Source: Plasticicumulans acidivorans | GTDB lineage: Bacteria > Pseudomonadota > Gammaproteobacteria > Competibacterales > Competibacteraceae | Length of the DNA: 64,000 bases | Direction of reading: 5' to 3' | Assembly (NCBI RefSeq): GCF_003182095.1 | Contig: NZ_QGTJ01000006.1 | Span: 240,411-304,410, forward strand | Shown: positions 8,969 through 16,737 of the stretch, in pieces | How the letters are laid out: every line of letters starts with the position of its first letter | How positions within the stretch are numbered: the stretch's first letter is position 1 | Notes under the pieces: model-generated | Database searches by the model: none | Told to the model about the DNA's origin: nothing | What the model saw: the letters and a program-made list of their open reading frames with translations, nothing else | Program-made: the position numbers and the translations under genes

Positions 8969-9240
8969 GCGTGCTCTCCCTGTGGCAGGAAGGCTCCGGA
9001 TCGGCGCCTTCGTCGACCGAATCCGCCCGCGACATCGTGGCGCAGGGCGCGCGATCGACCGGGTATGCCGGAGGCTAGCAATGGGCGGGGGGCAATCAAG
9101 CGCTTGTTCGAGTGAGATTTCTGCACACAGTATTTATGAGTGATAATTATACTTGCCACTCATATTGGGTAGGGTTGATATGTATTTAAACCGTATTTGT
9201 GATATTTTTTATTCAATCACTTTTGCCGGACCCGCCCGAA
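8969..9240. other. Divergent intergenic control region between sheath and KfrA-like gene
   Basis: This 272-bp gap contains no convincing gene. Its right half (about 9110-9220) is strikingly AT-rich compared with the surrounding DNA, as expected for a divergent promoter region. It holds the inverted repeat listed separately. It must supply promoters for both the minus-strand injection-system operon and the plus-strand kfrA-like/integrase pair. Confidence 0.7.
9135..9164. promoter_or_regulatory. Inverted repeat TATGAGTG-N14-CACTCATA, candidate operator
   Basis: Perfect 8-bp arms lie at 9135-9142 and 9157-9164. The spacer contains a consensus TATAAT on the minus strand (9151-9146), pointing at the sheath operon, and TATACT on the plus strand (9148-9153). 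No strong -35 box accompanies either. KfrA-family proteins bind inverted repeats in their own promoters, so autoregulation by the adjacent gene is the simplest reading. Allowing 2 mismatches, the arms extend to 11 bp with an 8-bp centre, which also fits a tyrosine-recombinase core site. Confidence 0.5.
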
Positions 9241-10332
9241 ATGACCACCCGTGCCGCGCTGCAGGACCTCGTCGACGAAGCCGTCGTTCATCTGCTGCTG
9301 CATGAAGGCCGCAAGCCGACGATCGAAGCCGTGCAGGACTGGCTCGAACGCCACGACTACGGCCGGCGCAACAACAACGCCATCGCCGCCCAGGTCAAAA
9401 GCTGCTGGGACCGACTCCCTTCACGACTGGCGGCGCACACGCAGCTGATCGAGCTCGAACCCGACGTGCTCGAACTCGTCGCCCAGTTGCGCGGCAAACT
9501 CGCCCTGCAGGCGGCCGCGGCGTTCGACGCCGAACGCGAACGCTTCCACGCGCAACTGCAGGAAACCGAGGCGCTTGCCGCCGCCCGCGTGCACGATGCC
9601 CAGCTCGCCGCCGAAGCCGCGGCCAGCCGTGCCGGCGAGCTCGCCACCCAGCTCGCCCAGCAGCAGGTGCTGCTCGCCGAAGCCCGCGAAGCCACCGCCC
9701 GCAGCGAGCGCGAACGCCAGGCCGAACGCACGGCGCTGGAAGCACGCCTCGACAACCTGCAGGCGGCGCTGACGCAGGAAGCCAGTGCCGGCGCCCAGCT
9801 GCGCGCGCAGCTCGACAGCGAACGCCGTGCCGCCACCGAGGAACTCGCTGCCCAGCGCGAGGCGGCCAGCCGGCTCGACGGCGAACGTTTGCTGGAAATC
9901 GATCGTCTGCGCACCGAACTGGCGGCGCAGCGCAAGGCGCAGCAAACCGAGCGTGCACAAGCGGAGAAAGCCCGCGAGCAGCTCAGCGAGCGCCTCGAAG
10001 ACGCTGTGCGGACCCAGCGCGCACTTGATGAAAATCTCGCCAGCCAGCGCGCGGAAATGACGGCGCAGACGGCGCGCACGCAGGCCGCCGAGCTGCGGGC
10101 CGGCAGTCTTGAGGAGGCGCTGACAGCGACGCGGGCACTGCTCGAAACCCGCGCGCAGCACGTCAGCGAACTCGGCGCGCGGCTGGAATCGGTCGAAGCC
10201 GAGCAGCGTCAGCTGCGCACGCGGCTGCGCCGCCGCGAAGTCCTCGCCCGGCGCCTGTGGCGTTTGTGGCGACGCGCCCGGGCGCATGCGATAAAGCCGG
10301 CCACCCCCGGAGCATCCGGAGCCGAGGCATGA
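9241..10332 (+). CDS. KfrA-like coiled-coil DNA-binding protein
   Basis: A 363-residue protein. I place the start at ATG 9241 (MTTRAALQDLVDEAV) rather than an in-frame upstream start, because the KfrA_N domain begins there. Residues 1 to about 115 form the KfrA N-terminal DNA-binding domain, with GRKPTIEAVQDWLERHDYGRRNNNAIAAQ in two pieces as the helix-turn-helix region. Residues from about 80 to 335 are heptad-rich Ala/Glu/Arg/Gln sequence, a long coiled coil, and the tail is basic (RRREVLARRLWRLWRR). KfrA proteins of IncP plasmids are autorepressors and nucleoid-like proteins. The last codons overlap the integrase start (ATGA), so the pair is one translational unit. It is divergent from the injection-system operon and may control it. 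Confidence 0.85.
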   Translation: MTTRAALQDLVDEAVVHLLLHEGRKPTIEAVQDWLERHDYGRRNNNAIAAQVKSCWDRLPSRLAAHTQLIELEPDVLELVAQLRGKLALQAAAAFDAERERFHAQLQETEALAAARVHDAQLAAEAAASRAGELATQLAQQQVLLAEAREATARSERERQAERTALEARLDNLQAALTQEASAGAQLRAQLDSERRAATEELAAQREAASRLDGERLLEIDRLRTELAAQRKAQQTERAQAEKAREQLSERLEDAVRTQRALDENLASQRAEMTAQTARTQAAELRAGSLEEALTATRALLETRAQHVSELGARLESVEAEQRQLRTRLRRREVLARRLWRLWRRARAHAIKPATPGASGAEA

Positions 10333-11486
10333 ACCGCAAAGCTGACGACAAGGGGCTCGCGCCCGTTGCTGGACACCTGCCGCCTGCCGAGACGGCGCTC
10401 GAAGGCACCCTCCTTCCGCGTGCCGCGCCGGTGCGCGGTTTCAGCTCGGATGAGGCCGCCGTGCAGGCTTATCTGCTCGAATTCAGCGAGCGGCCGAACA
10501 CCCAGCGGGCCTACGCCCGCGAAGTGCTGCGCTATCAGCGCTGGCTGCGCGAATACCAGGGCAAGCCGCTGGCCGCGGCGACGCGCGAGGACGTGGTCGC
10601 CTACAAGACCTTCGCCAAAAATCCACCGGCGAACTGGCGCGGTCGCCGCGGCAGCCACGACGGCGCGCCCTTCGTCAACGGCCTCACGCCCGCCGGCCTG
10701 CGGCAGATGGTGCTGATTCTCGGCGGGTTTTACGGCTACCTGCAGCGCACGCAGCACGTCGAGCACAATCCGTTCACGGTCGCGCGCGAGCGTGCGCCGG
10801 TCGACAATTCCGCGCAGTGGCGCATGCGCGCGCTGAAGTGGGATCTGCTCGAAGACGTCATCGCCCTGCTCGCTGCCGAGGCCGATGCGCTCGATGACGG
10901 CCCGCCGCGGCACCTGGTCGAGCGTGAGCTGTTCGCGATCCAGTTCCTCGCCAACCTCGGCCTGCGCCGCGGCGAATTCGCCAGCGCGACCAGTCAGGAG
11001 CTGCATTACGAGGACGATCCGGCCGACGGCACGCGCTACTGGTACCTGCGCATCACCGGCAAGGGCCGCAAGACGCGCGACGTCGCCCTCAACAGCGATG
11101 CGCTGGCCGCCTGGCGGCGCTGGCAGCAGTACATGCAGCGCAACGGCCTCAATGAACCGCGCGGCCGGCTGTTGGCGGCGTTTTCCACGCGCGGCGAACT
11201 GGAGCGCCGCGGCTGTTCGGAAAACACCGTCTACCGCATCGTGCAGTCGGCCTATGCCCGTGCCGCCGAGCGCCTGGAGACGAGCGACCCGGACGGTGCC
11301 GAGCGTCTGCGCGAAGCCACCCCGCATCGCCTGCGCCACAGCTTCGCCACCGCCACCGTCGATGCCGGTGCCCGCCTCGACATCGTGCAGAAGCAGCTCG
11401 GCCACGCCAGCATCCAGACCACCACGCGCTACACCGGTGTCGACAAACTGGCACTGGCGCGGGAGATGAATCGGCGCAAACGCTAA
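10329..11486 (+). CDS. Tyrosine recombinase / phage-type integrase
   Basis: A 385-residue site-specific recombinase, with the start at 10329 chosen because ATGA overlaps the kfrA-like stop. An N-terminal SAM-like core-binding domain (about 42-155, including NTQRAYAREVLRYQRWL) precedes the catalytic domain. The catalytic set appears complete: Arg213 in LGLRRGE, a lysine near 245-248 in ITGKGRKTRDV, His333 and Arg336 in TPHRLRH, His359 in LGHAS, and the nucleophile Tyr368 in TTTRYTGV. It should therefore be active. It is XerC/D-like in size but is fixed to a DNA-binding partner gene, so it may be a mobile-element integrase or a dedicated inversion/resolution enzyme. No attachment-site repeat was confirmed. 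Confidence 0.93.
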   Translation: MNRKADDKGLAPVAGHLPPAETALEGTLLPRAAPVRGFSSDEAAVQAYLLEFSERPNTQRAYAREVLRYQRWLREYQGKPLAAATREDVVAYKTFAKNPPANWRGRRGSHDGAPFVNGLTPAGLRQMVLILGGFYGYLQRTQHVEHNPFTVARERAPVDNSAQWRMRALKWDLLEDVIALLAAEADALDDGPPRHLVERELFAIQFLANLGLRRGEFASATSQELHYEDDPADGTRYWYLRITGKGRKTRDVALNSDALAAWRRWQQYMQRNGLNEPRGRLLAAFSTRGELERRGCSENTVYRIVQSAYARAAERLETSDPDGAERLREATPHRLRHSFATATVDAGARLDIVQKQLGHASIQTTTRYTGVDKLALAREMNRRKR

Positions 11487-11809
11487 GCTCCGCGGCCGTG
11501 TCGGCGCGGGCGGCGAAGATCCGCGCTCGCGTCGTCATTTCTGCTCGACGGTGCCCGTCAATGCATCGCGTGCATGACTGCGCGGCTGTCATCCGCGCAC
11601 AAGAGAATTAAATGATGGGGAAATCCGGCAAAATGGTTCGCCTGTCATACTTGGTAGAGCGCTGTTTTGCATAAGGTTAAAAATCGAAAAATCCGCTGAC
11701 AAACGTCTGGACGGTGCATCTGCGGCCGGCATTTCATTCAGCATTCATCTGTCGGTGTCCGCTCAAGCGATCGGGACCGATAATTCAGGCACACGAGGCT
11801 GCAATACCC
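11487..11809. other. Intergenic region between integrase and asparagine-synthetase-like gene
   Basis: This 323-bp gap changes from high GC to AT-richer DNA near 11600. It contains a perfect 7-bp hairpin (11579-11585 with 11593-11599) without a T-run, which may end the integrase transcript. A 20-codon reading frame at 11612-11674 (starting MMGKSGKM) is preceded by AAGAG; it could be a leader or small peptide, or chance. The presumed asparagine-synthetase promoter must lie in the AT-rich part, but I see no clear -35/-10 pair. Confidence 0.5.
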
Positions 11810-13585
11810 ATGTATGGATTTCGCGGTAGTTATCACTTGCGCAACACGGACGCGTCCGAGCAAAGCCCGTCATCCGGCGACGCATGTGCCGCGAGTATCG
11901 ACGCGGATGCCGGAAGTTTTTCCCGCGATTCCGCTGGTCTGCATGCCGTTTTCTGCGGACACCCGCAATGGCGAGACTCTGCTTTAAAAGAACTGGCGCA
12001 AAGTCAAGGTAATTCTGCGGCCCTGATGGCCGCCTGGCGTCAGCGCGGTGATGGCATTCTCGATTTGCTGGCCGGGGATTTTGCGTTACTGATCATCGAT
12101 GAAGCGGCCGGGCGCGTGTTCGCGGCAACCGACCGTATCGGTCGCTGGCCATTGTTTTATGCGCACACGCAGGAGCAGGTCGCGTGTTCGACCAATGCCG
12201 GATATTTGAAAGATATCGCCTGGATCGACAGCCACTTGTCGGAGCAGGCTATTTATTCGTATCTGTATTTCCATATGGTGCCGAGTCCGCTGTCGATCTT
12301 CCGCGGTATTTCGAAGCTGCCCGGAGCTCATGTATTTGATTGGCAGCGGGGCAAAGTCACGGTGCGCTGCTGGTGGCAGCCGCAGTTCACCGAAGACAGC
12401 CACGCGGACATGAAAACACTGGGTGCGGAGATGATGGGCATCATCCGCAAGTCAGTGGGTCGATTGGCCGACAATGCCGCTGTCGGCGCGTTTCTTTCGG
12501 GCGGGCTGGATTCTTCAACGGTTGCGGGCGTGCTCTCCGAGATCAGGCCTAATGCCGATACCTTTTCCATCGGCTTCGATGTCGCCGGCTATGACGAAAT
12601 TTCCTATGCGCGCATTGCCGTGCAGCATTTCAATACGCAGCGCCATGAATACTACGTTACTCCGGAAGATGTCGTCGCATCGATTCCGCAGATCGCTGAA
12701 CACTATGATGAGCCGTTTGGAAATTCTTCCGCCCTGCCCGCTTATTATTGCGCGAAGATGGCGCGCGAATGCGGCATAGAGCGCCTGCTGGCCGGTGACG
12801 GCGGCGACGAAATATTTGCCGGCAACGAGCGTTATGCGAAACAGAAAGTCTTTGAGCTGTATGCCAATCTGCCGGGGGTGTTAAAGACCGGCATTCGCTC
12901 CACCCTCGCCGCTTTGCCGCAGACTCCGGCACTGCTGCGTAAAGCACGCAGTTATGTCGAGCAGGCCAGTGTTCCGCTGCCGGATCGCCTCGAAAGCTAT
13001 AATTTCCTGCACCGAATCGATGCGGCGACGATGTTCACGCCGGACTTTTTGCAGCAGGTCGATCAACACGCGCCGGAAGAATTGATGCGTGATATTTACC
13101 GGCGTCCGGCCGATGCCTCCTCGCTCAATCGCATGATGTATCTCGACTGGCAGCGCACGCTGGCCGATAACGATTTACGCAAGGTACAGCGGACCTGCGA
13201 GCTGGCGGGTGTCGATGTCGTTTATCCGCTGCTCGATGATGAACTGGTCGAGTTTTCCTGCCGTGTTCCATCACGCATGAAACTGCCGGGCCATCGGCTG
13301 CGCTATTTCTACAAGCAGGCGACCCAGGACTTTCTGCCGGTTGAGATCCTGCGCAAAAAGAAACACGGTTTCGGCCTGCCCTTCGGTATCTGGATGAAAG
13401 AACATCCGGCCTTGCGCGCGATGGCCTGCGAGAGTTTGGGACAGCTGGCGCAGCGCGGCTGGATTCGTGCCGAATTCATCGACGAAGTGCTGAAACTGCA
13501 CAATACGGCGCACAGCTCCTACTACGGCGAACTCGTCTGGATACTGGTGATGCTGGAGCAATGGCTGGAAGCCCATCACGTCTGA
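11810..13585 (+). CDS. Asparagine-synthetase-like amidotransferase lacking the catalytic cysteine
   Basis: A 591-residue AsnB-family protein. The start at 11810 (MYGFRGSYHL) aligns with the family start; the open frame extends 32 codons further upstream without family similarity. The N-terminal class-II glutaminase domain is retained in outline (FALLIIDEAAGRVFAATDRIG), but position 2, normally the nucleophilic Cys of MCGIxG, is Tyr. The C-terminal synthetase domain is intact: pyrophosphate loop SGGLDSS at 230-236, then LLAGDGGDEIFAGNERY and KKKHGFGLPFGIW. It may use free ammonia or transfer another amine, as amidotransferase homologues in peptide and envelope biosynthesis do. Base composition is visibly lower in GC than the neighbours, suggesting transfer. 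No partner biosynthetic gene is visible. Confidence 0.85.
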   Translation: MYGFRGSYHLRNTDASEQSPSSGDACAASIDADAGSFSRDSAGLHAVFCGHPQWRDSALKELAQSQGNSAALMAAWRQRGDGILDLLAGDFALLIIDEAAGRVFAATDRIGRWPLFYAHTQEQVACSTNAGYLKDIAWIDSHLSEQAIYSYLYFHMVPSPLSIFRGISKLPGAHVFDWQRGKVTVRCWWQPQFTEDSHADMKTLGAEMMGIIRKSVGRLADNAAVGAFLSGGLDSSTVAGVLSEIRPNADTFSIGFDVAGYDEISYARIAVQHFNTQRHEYYVTPEDVVASIPQIAEHYDEPFGNSSALPAYYCAKMARECGIERLLAGDGGDEIFAGNERYAKQKVFELYANLPGVLKTGIRSTLAALPQTPALLRKARSYVEQASVPLPDRLESYNFLHRIDAATMFTPDFLQQVDQHAPEELMRDIYRRPADASSLNRMMYLDWQRTLADNDLRKVQRTCELAGVDVVYPLLDDELVEFSCRVPSRMKLPGHRLRYFYKQATQDFLPVEILRKKKHGFGLPFGIWMKEHPALRAMACESLGQLAQRGWIRAEFIDEVLKLHNTAHSSYYGELVWILVMLEQWLEAHHV

Positions 13586-13714
13586 TGAGCCGTGCCCGGG
13601 CCGGGGCGTAACAGCTTTCGCAGCGAGTCGTCCAAAGCGGCATCGACGCCTGAGCTTTGCGATTCAATCGGGCCTCAGACCCTGCATGGGGGCGTTTTCG
13701 ATGCGGCGTATCGA

Positions 13715-13749
13715 CAGCCATCCGCCGCCATGCAACGAACGGATGGCTG
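13715..13749. terminator. Perfect 10-bp hairpin between convergent genes
   Basis: CAGCCATCCG (13715-13724) and CGGATGGCTG (13740-13749) form a perfect 10-bp stem with a 15-nt loop. It lies just beyond the minus-strand bcr stop and downstream of the plus-strand asparagine-synthetase-like gene. No T-run follows on either strand, so intrinsic termination is uncertain. Confidence 0.4.
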
Positions 13750-13758
13750 CGGCGCGCT

Positions 13759-14985
13759 TCATCGCCCGCGCTGCAGCTCGAAGCGCTCGTCGGCGCAGGC
13801 CCGGTACAGCAGGAAGCCGAGTGCCGAGAGCACTGCGGCGCTGAGCATGACCCAGGCCATCGGTGCGCCGCTGCCGTCGTGAAAGTAACCGACGGCGGCG
13901 CTCGCCAGCATGCCGAAACCGAACTGGCTGGCGCCGAACAGCGCCGCGGCGACGCCGGCGTTGCGCGGGTAGCCGTGCATCAGCAGGCCGATGCAGTTGG
14001 CGCCGAGCAGGCCGGTCATGCCGACCATCGCAAACAGTGCCCCCGCTACGCCGATCACGCCGACGTGCGTCTGCAGCAGCGGCAGCGCCAGGCCGGCGAG
14101 CAGCGTGATCAGGCAGCCGATGCCGGCCAGGCGCTGCGGGCCGAGTCGGCGCACCAGGCGGCTGTTGGCGTAATTGGCGAGGAAGATGCCGAAGGCGTTG
14201 ACGGCGAACAGGCCGCCGTAGGCCTGCGGCGACAGGTCGCTCAGCTCGATGAAGTAAAACGGCCCGGCAGTGATGTAGGCGAACATCGCCGCGAACGACA
14301 TGCCGCCGGCGAGCAGCAGGCCGAGCGCCGCCGGATCGCGCAGCAGGCGGCCGTAGGCGGCGAAGGCCAGCACTGCGCCGCCGCCGCCGGCGCGCTCGCG
14401 CGGCAGGGTTTCCGGCAGCCAGCGACCGCTGGCCAGCAGCGCCAGCGTGCCCCAGCCGAGCAGCGCGGCGAAGATCGTGCGCCAGTCGCCCCACAGCAGG
14501 ATGGCGCTGCCGAGCAGCGGCGCGACCAGCGGTGCCATCGAAGTCACCATGCCCATCAGCGACATCATGCGGATGGCCTCGGTCGGCGAGTAAATGTCGC
14601 GCGCCACCACCCGCGCCAGCACCGAGGCTGCACCGCCACCGAGCGCCTGCACGAAGCGCGCGGCGAGCAGCATGTCGACGTTGTCGGCGAGCATGCAGGC
14701 GAGGCTCGCCAGCGTGAACAGCGCAATGCCGCCGAGCAGCACCGGCCGGCGGCCGAAGTGATCGGCCAGCGGGCCGTAGATCAGCATGCCGACGCAGAAA
14801 CCGCCGAGCGAGACGGTGACGGTGAGCTGCACCTGCTCGATCGCCGTCGCCAGGCTGCGCGCGATTGCCGGCAGCGCCGGCAGATACAGATCGATCGACA
14901 GCGGCCCGAAGGCCGCCAGCGCGGCGAGCAGCAGGATCAGCAGGAAACGGGGTGGCAGCGGAGGCAGGTCGGGCCGCGTGTTCAT
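13759..14985 (-). CDS. bcr: Bcr/CflA-family multidrug efflux MFS transporter
   Basis: A 408-residue major-facilitator protein; the ATG at 14985 gives MNTRPDLPPLPPRFLLILL, a normal family start. About twelve hydrophobic segments span the protein. Family signatures are seen: FGPLSIDLYLPALPAI in the first segment, the inter-TM2/3 loop YGPLADHFGRRPVL, and ALGGGAASVLARVVARDI around TM4-5. Bcr/CflA members are proton-driven 12-TM drug exporters of the inner membrane. It stands alone: convergent with the asparagine-synthetase-like gene, and about 148 bp downstream of the phasin-like gene on the same strand. The substrate cannot be told from sequence; the E. coli name is used as a family label. Confidence 0.88.
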   Translation of the reverse strand: MNTRPDLPPLPPRFLLILLLAALAAFGPLSIDLYLPALPAIARSLATAIEQVQLTVTVSLGGFCVGMLIYGPLADHFGRRPVLLGGIALFTLASLACMLADNVDMLLAARFVQALGGGAASVLARVVARDIYSPTEAIRMMSLMGMVTSMAPLVAPLLGSAILLWGDWRTIFAALLGWGTLALLASGRWLPETLPRERAGGGGAVLAFAAYGRLLRDPAALGLLLAGGMSFAAMFAYITAGPFYFIELSDLSPQAYGGLFAVNAFGIFLANYANSRLVRRLGPQRLAGIGCLITLLAGLALPLLQTHVGVIGVAGALFAMVGMTGLLGANCIGLLMHGYPRNAGVAAALFGASQFGFGMLASAAVGYFHDGSGAPMAWVMLSAAVLSALGFLLYRACADERFELQRGR

Positions 14986-15133
14986 GGGCGAGCGCTCATC
15001 GGCGAGGTGCATGCGGTCTGCCGACCGCTGCACAGGCAGGGTCGGCGACTATAACCTGCGGTTTCGCGGCAACGGGCGGGGTTTACCAGCGCTTGCGCAA
15101 ACGCATGGCTCGCGGGCCTGACGGCCGCTGCGC

Positions 15134-15520
15134 TCAGGCCTGGGGGGCGGCAGACTCGGATGTCTGAGCCTGAGTCTCGGGCTGAGGTGCCTGCGAGGCT
15201 TCGAGGCGCGCCAGCTCATCGAGGCAGGCCAGACCGGCATCGAAGATCGCCACGCCCAGCGCCTCGCGGGCCAGCAGCCGTTCGCGTTGCGCGCTGCACA
15301 GGCTGGCGTTCATCGCTTCCAGGTGGCGGCTCCAGATCGCACTCCAGTCGATCAGCCAGGCGCGCTGGGCGGCCAGCAGATCGAGCGGATTGAGGCTGCC
15401 CTCGAAGCGTATCGGCCAGTCTCCGCGCAGTCGTGCCGGCACGATGTCCGCCCAGCTGTCCCAGACCCTGCGCTGTGCCTCCAGGCTGCGTTGCAGGTAT
15501 TCGCCGAGTTCGCTTGCCAT
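15134..15520 (-). CDS. Small phasin-like helical protein
   Basis: A 128-residue protein. The ATG at 15520 (MASELGEYLQRSLEAQ) is chosen because GGAGG lies 8 bp upstream; two nearer upstream ATGs have poor spacing. The sequence is amphipathic helix throughout with regularly placed Trp residues (RRVWDSWADIVPARL, AQRAWLIDWSAIW) and an acidic Gln/Thr/Ala/Pro tail. The pattern of NPLDLLAAQRAWLIDW resembles phasins and PhaE-type proteins that coat polyhydroxyalkanoate granules, but no diagnostic motif settles it. It follows yhhJ by 67 bp on the same strand, so it may be the last gene of that operon. A weak 7-bp hairpin spans its stop codon. Confidence 0.6.
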   Translation of the reverse strand: MASELGEYLQRSLEAQRRVWDSWADIVPARLRGDWPIRFEGSLNPLDLLAAQRAWLIDWSAIWSRHLEAMNASLCSAQRERLLAREALGVAIFDAGLACLDELARLEASQAPQPETQAQTSESAAPQA

Positions 15521-15587
15521 TTTCATGACCTCCAGCATTTGGCCGGTGTGCTCCGCACTCCGGCACGGTTGTGCCCGGACGCTGCTT

Positions 15588-16724
15588 TCAGCTTTGCATC
15601 GCGCCGATGGTGCGACGCAGCCGACGCAGCGCCAGAGCGAAGAACACGGCACCGATGGCCGCGACCATCAGCAGTTGCGGCCAGACCACGCTCAGGCCGG
15701 CGCCGCGGAACAGGATCGATTGCGCCAGCGCCACGTAATGCGTGGTCGGCGCGAACGACATCAGGTACTGGATCTGCTCGGGCATGCTTTCGCGCGGCGT
15801 GGTGGCGCCGGAGAGGATCTCCAGCGGCAGCAGCACCAGGATCGACATCAGCCCGAACTGCGGCATGCTGCGGGCGAGCGTGCCCATGTAGATGCCGATC
15901 GAGGCCGCGGCGAACAGGTACAGCAGCGTGCTGAAGCCGAACAGCGTCGCCGAGCCGACCACGCTGATGCCGAGCAGGCCCTTGACCATCACCTGCAGCG
16001 ACAGCGACGAGGCCAGCACCACCACCACGCCCATCGACCAGATCTTGGAGAGCATGATTTCCAGTGGTGTCACCGGCATCACCAGCAGGTGTTCGAGCGT
16101 GCCGTGCTCGCGCTCGCGGATCAGTGCCGCGCCGGTGAGCAGGATGCCGAGCATGGTGACGTTGTTGATGATCGCGGTGATCGCGGTAAACCACGAAGCC
16201 TGCAGATTGGGGTTGAAGGCCGACCGCGACACCAGTTCCAGCGGTGCGGCGACGCTGTCCTGACTGCGCTGCACGAAGGCCTGCACCTCGTTGCCGACGA
16301 TGTTCTGCACATAGCCGGTGCCGGTCTGCGCTTGGCTCAGGCGGGTGGCGTCGACGTTGAGCTGCAGCGCCGGCGCGCGCCCGGCGAGCACGTCGCGCTC
16401 GAAGTTCGGCGGAATATCCAGCACGAAGGTATGGCGGCCGGCATCCATGCCGCGGTCCATCTCGGCCAGATCGACATACTGCGGATCAATGAACTGCGGC
16501 GGATGCAGCGCGGCGATGATGCGCGTCGACAGCTGCGAGCGATCCTCGTCGACGACGGCGATGGTGGCGCGGTTCAGCGACTCGGGCTTGGCCGTCGACT
16601 CCGAATACACCGAGCCGGTGAACATGAACACCACCAGAAACATCATCGCCATATCGCCGGACAGGCTGCGGAATTCCTTGAAGCCGAGCTGGCCGATGTG
16701 ACGTAAAGACAGACGACGCGGCAT
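15588..16724 (-). CDS. yhhJ: ABC-2 type transporter permease (YhhJ-like)
   Basis: A 378-residue inner-membrane permease, close to the 375 residues of E. coli YhhJ. It opens with RLSLRHIGQLGFKEFRSL and one membrane segment (about 28-45), followed by a large periplasmic domain (about 50-180). Five further hydrophobic segments make up the ABC2 membrane domain in the C-terminal half, which contains the family element REREHGTLEHLLVMPVTP. It lies 13 bp after rbbA, completing the yhiI-rbbA-yhhJ exporter. The predicted role is to form the channel with the membrane half of RbbA. The exported substrate is unknown. Confidence 0.9.
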   Translation of the reverse strand: MPRRLSLRHIGQLGFKEFRSLSGDMAMMFLVVFMFTGSVYSESTAKPESLNRATIAVVDEDRSQLSTRIIAALHPPQFIDPQYVDLAEMDRGMDAGRHTFVLDIPPNFERDVLAGRAPALQLNVDATRLSQAQTGTGYVQNIVGNEVQAFVQRSQDSVAAPLELVSRSAFNPNLQASWFTAITAIINNVTMLGILLTGAALIREREHGTLEHLLVMPVTPLEIMLSKIWSMGVVVVLASSLSLQVMVKGLLGISVVGSATLFGFSTLLYLFAAASIGIYMGTLARSMPQFGLMSILVLLPLEILSGATTPRESMPEQIQYLMSFAPTTHYVALAQSILFRGAGLSVVWPQLLMVAAIGAVFFALALRRLRRTIGAMQS

Positions 16725-16737
16725 CTTCCCTCCTCGC

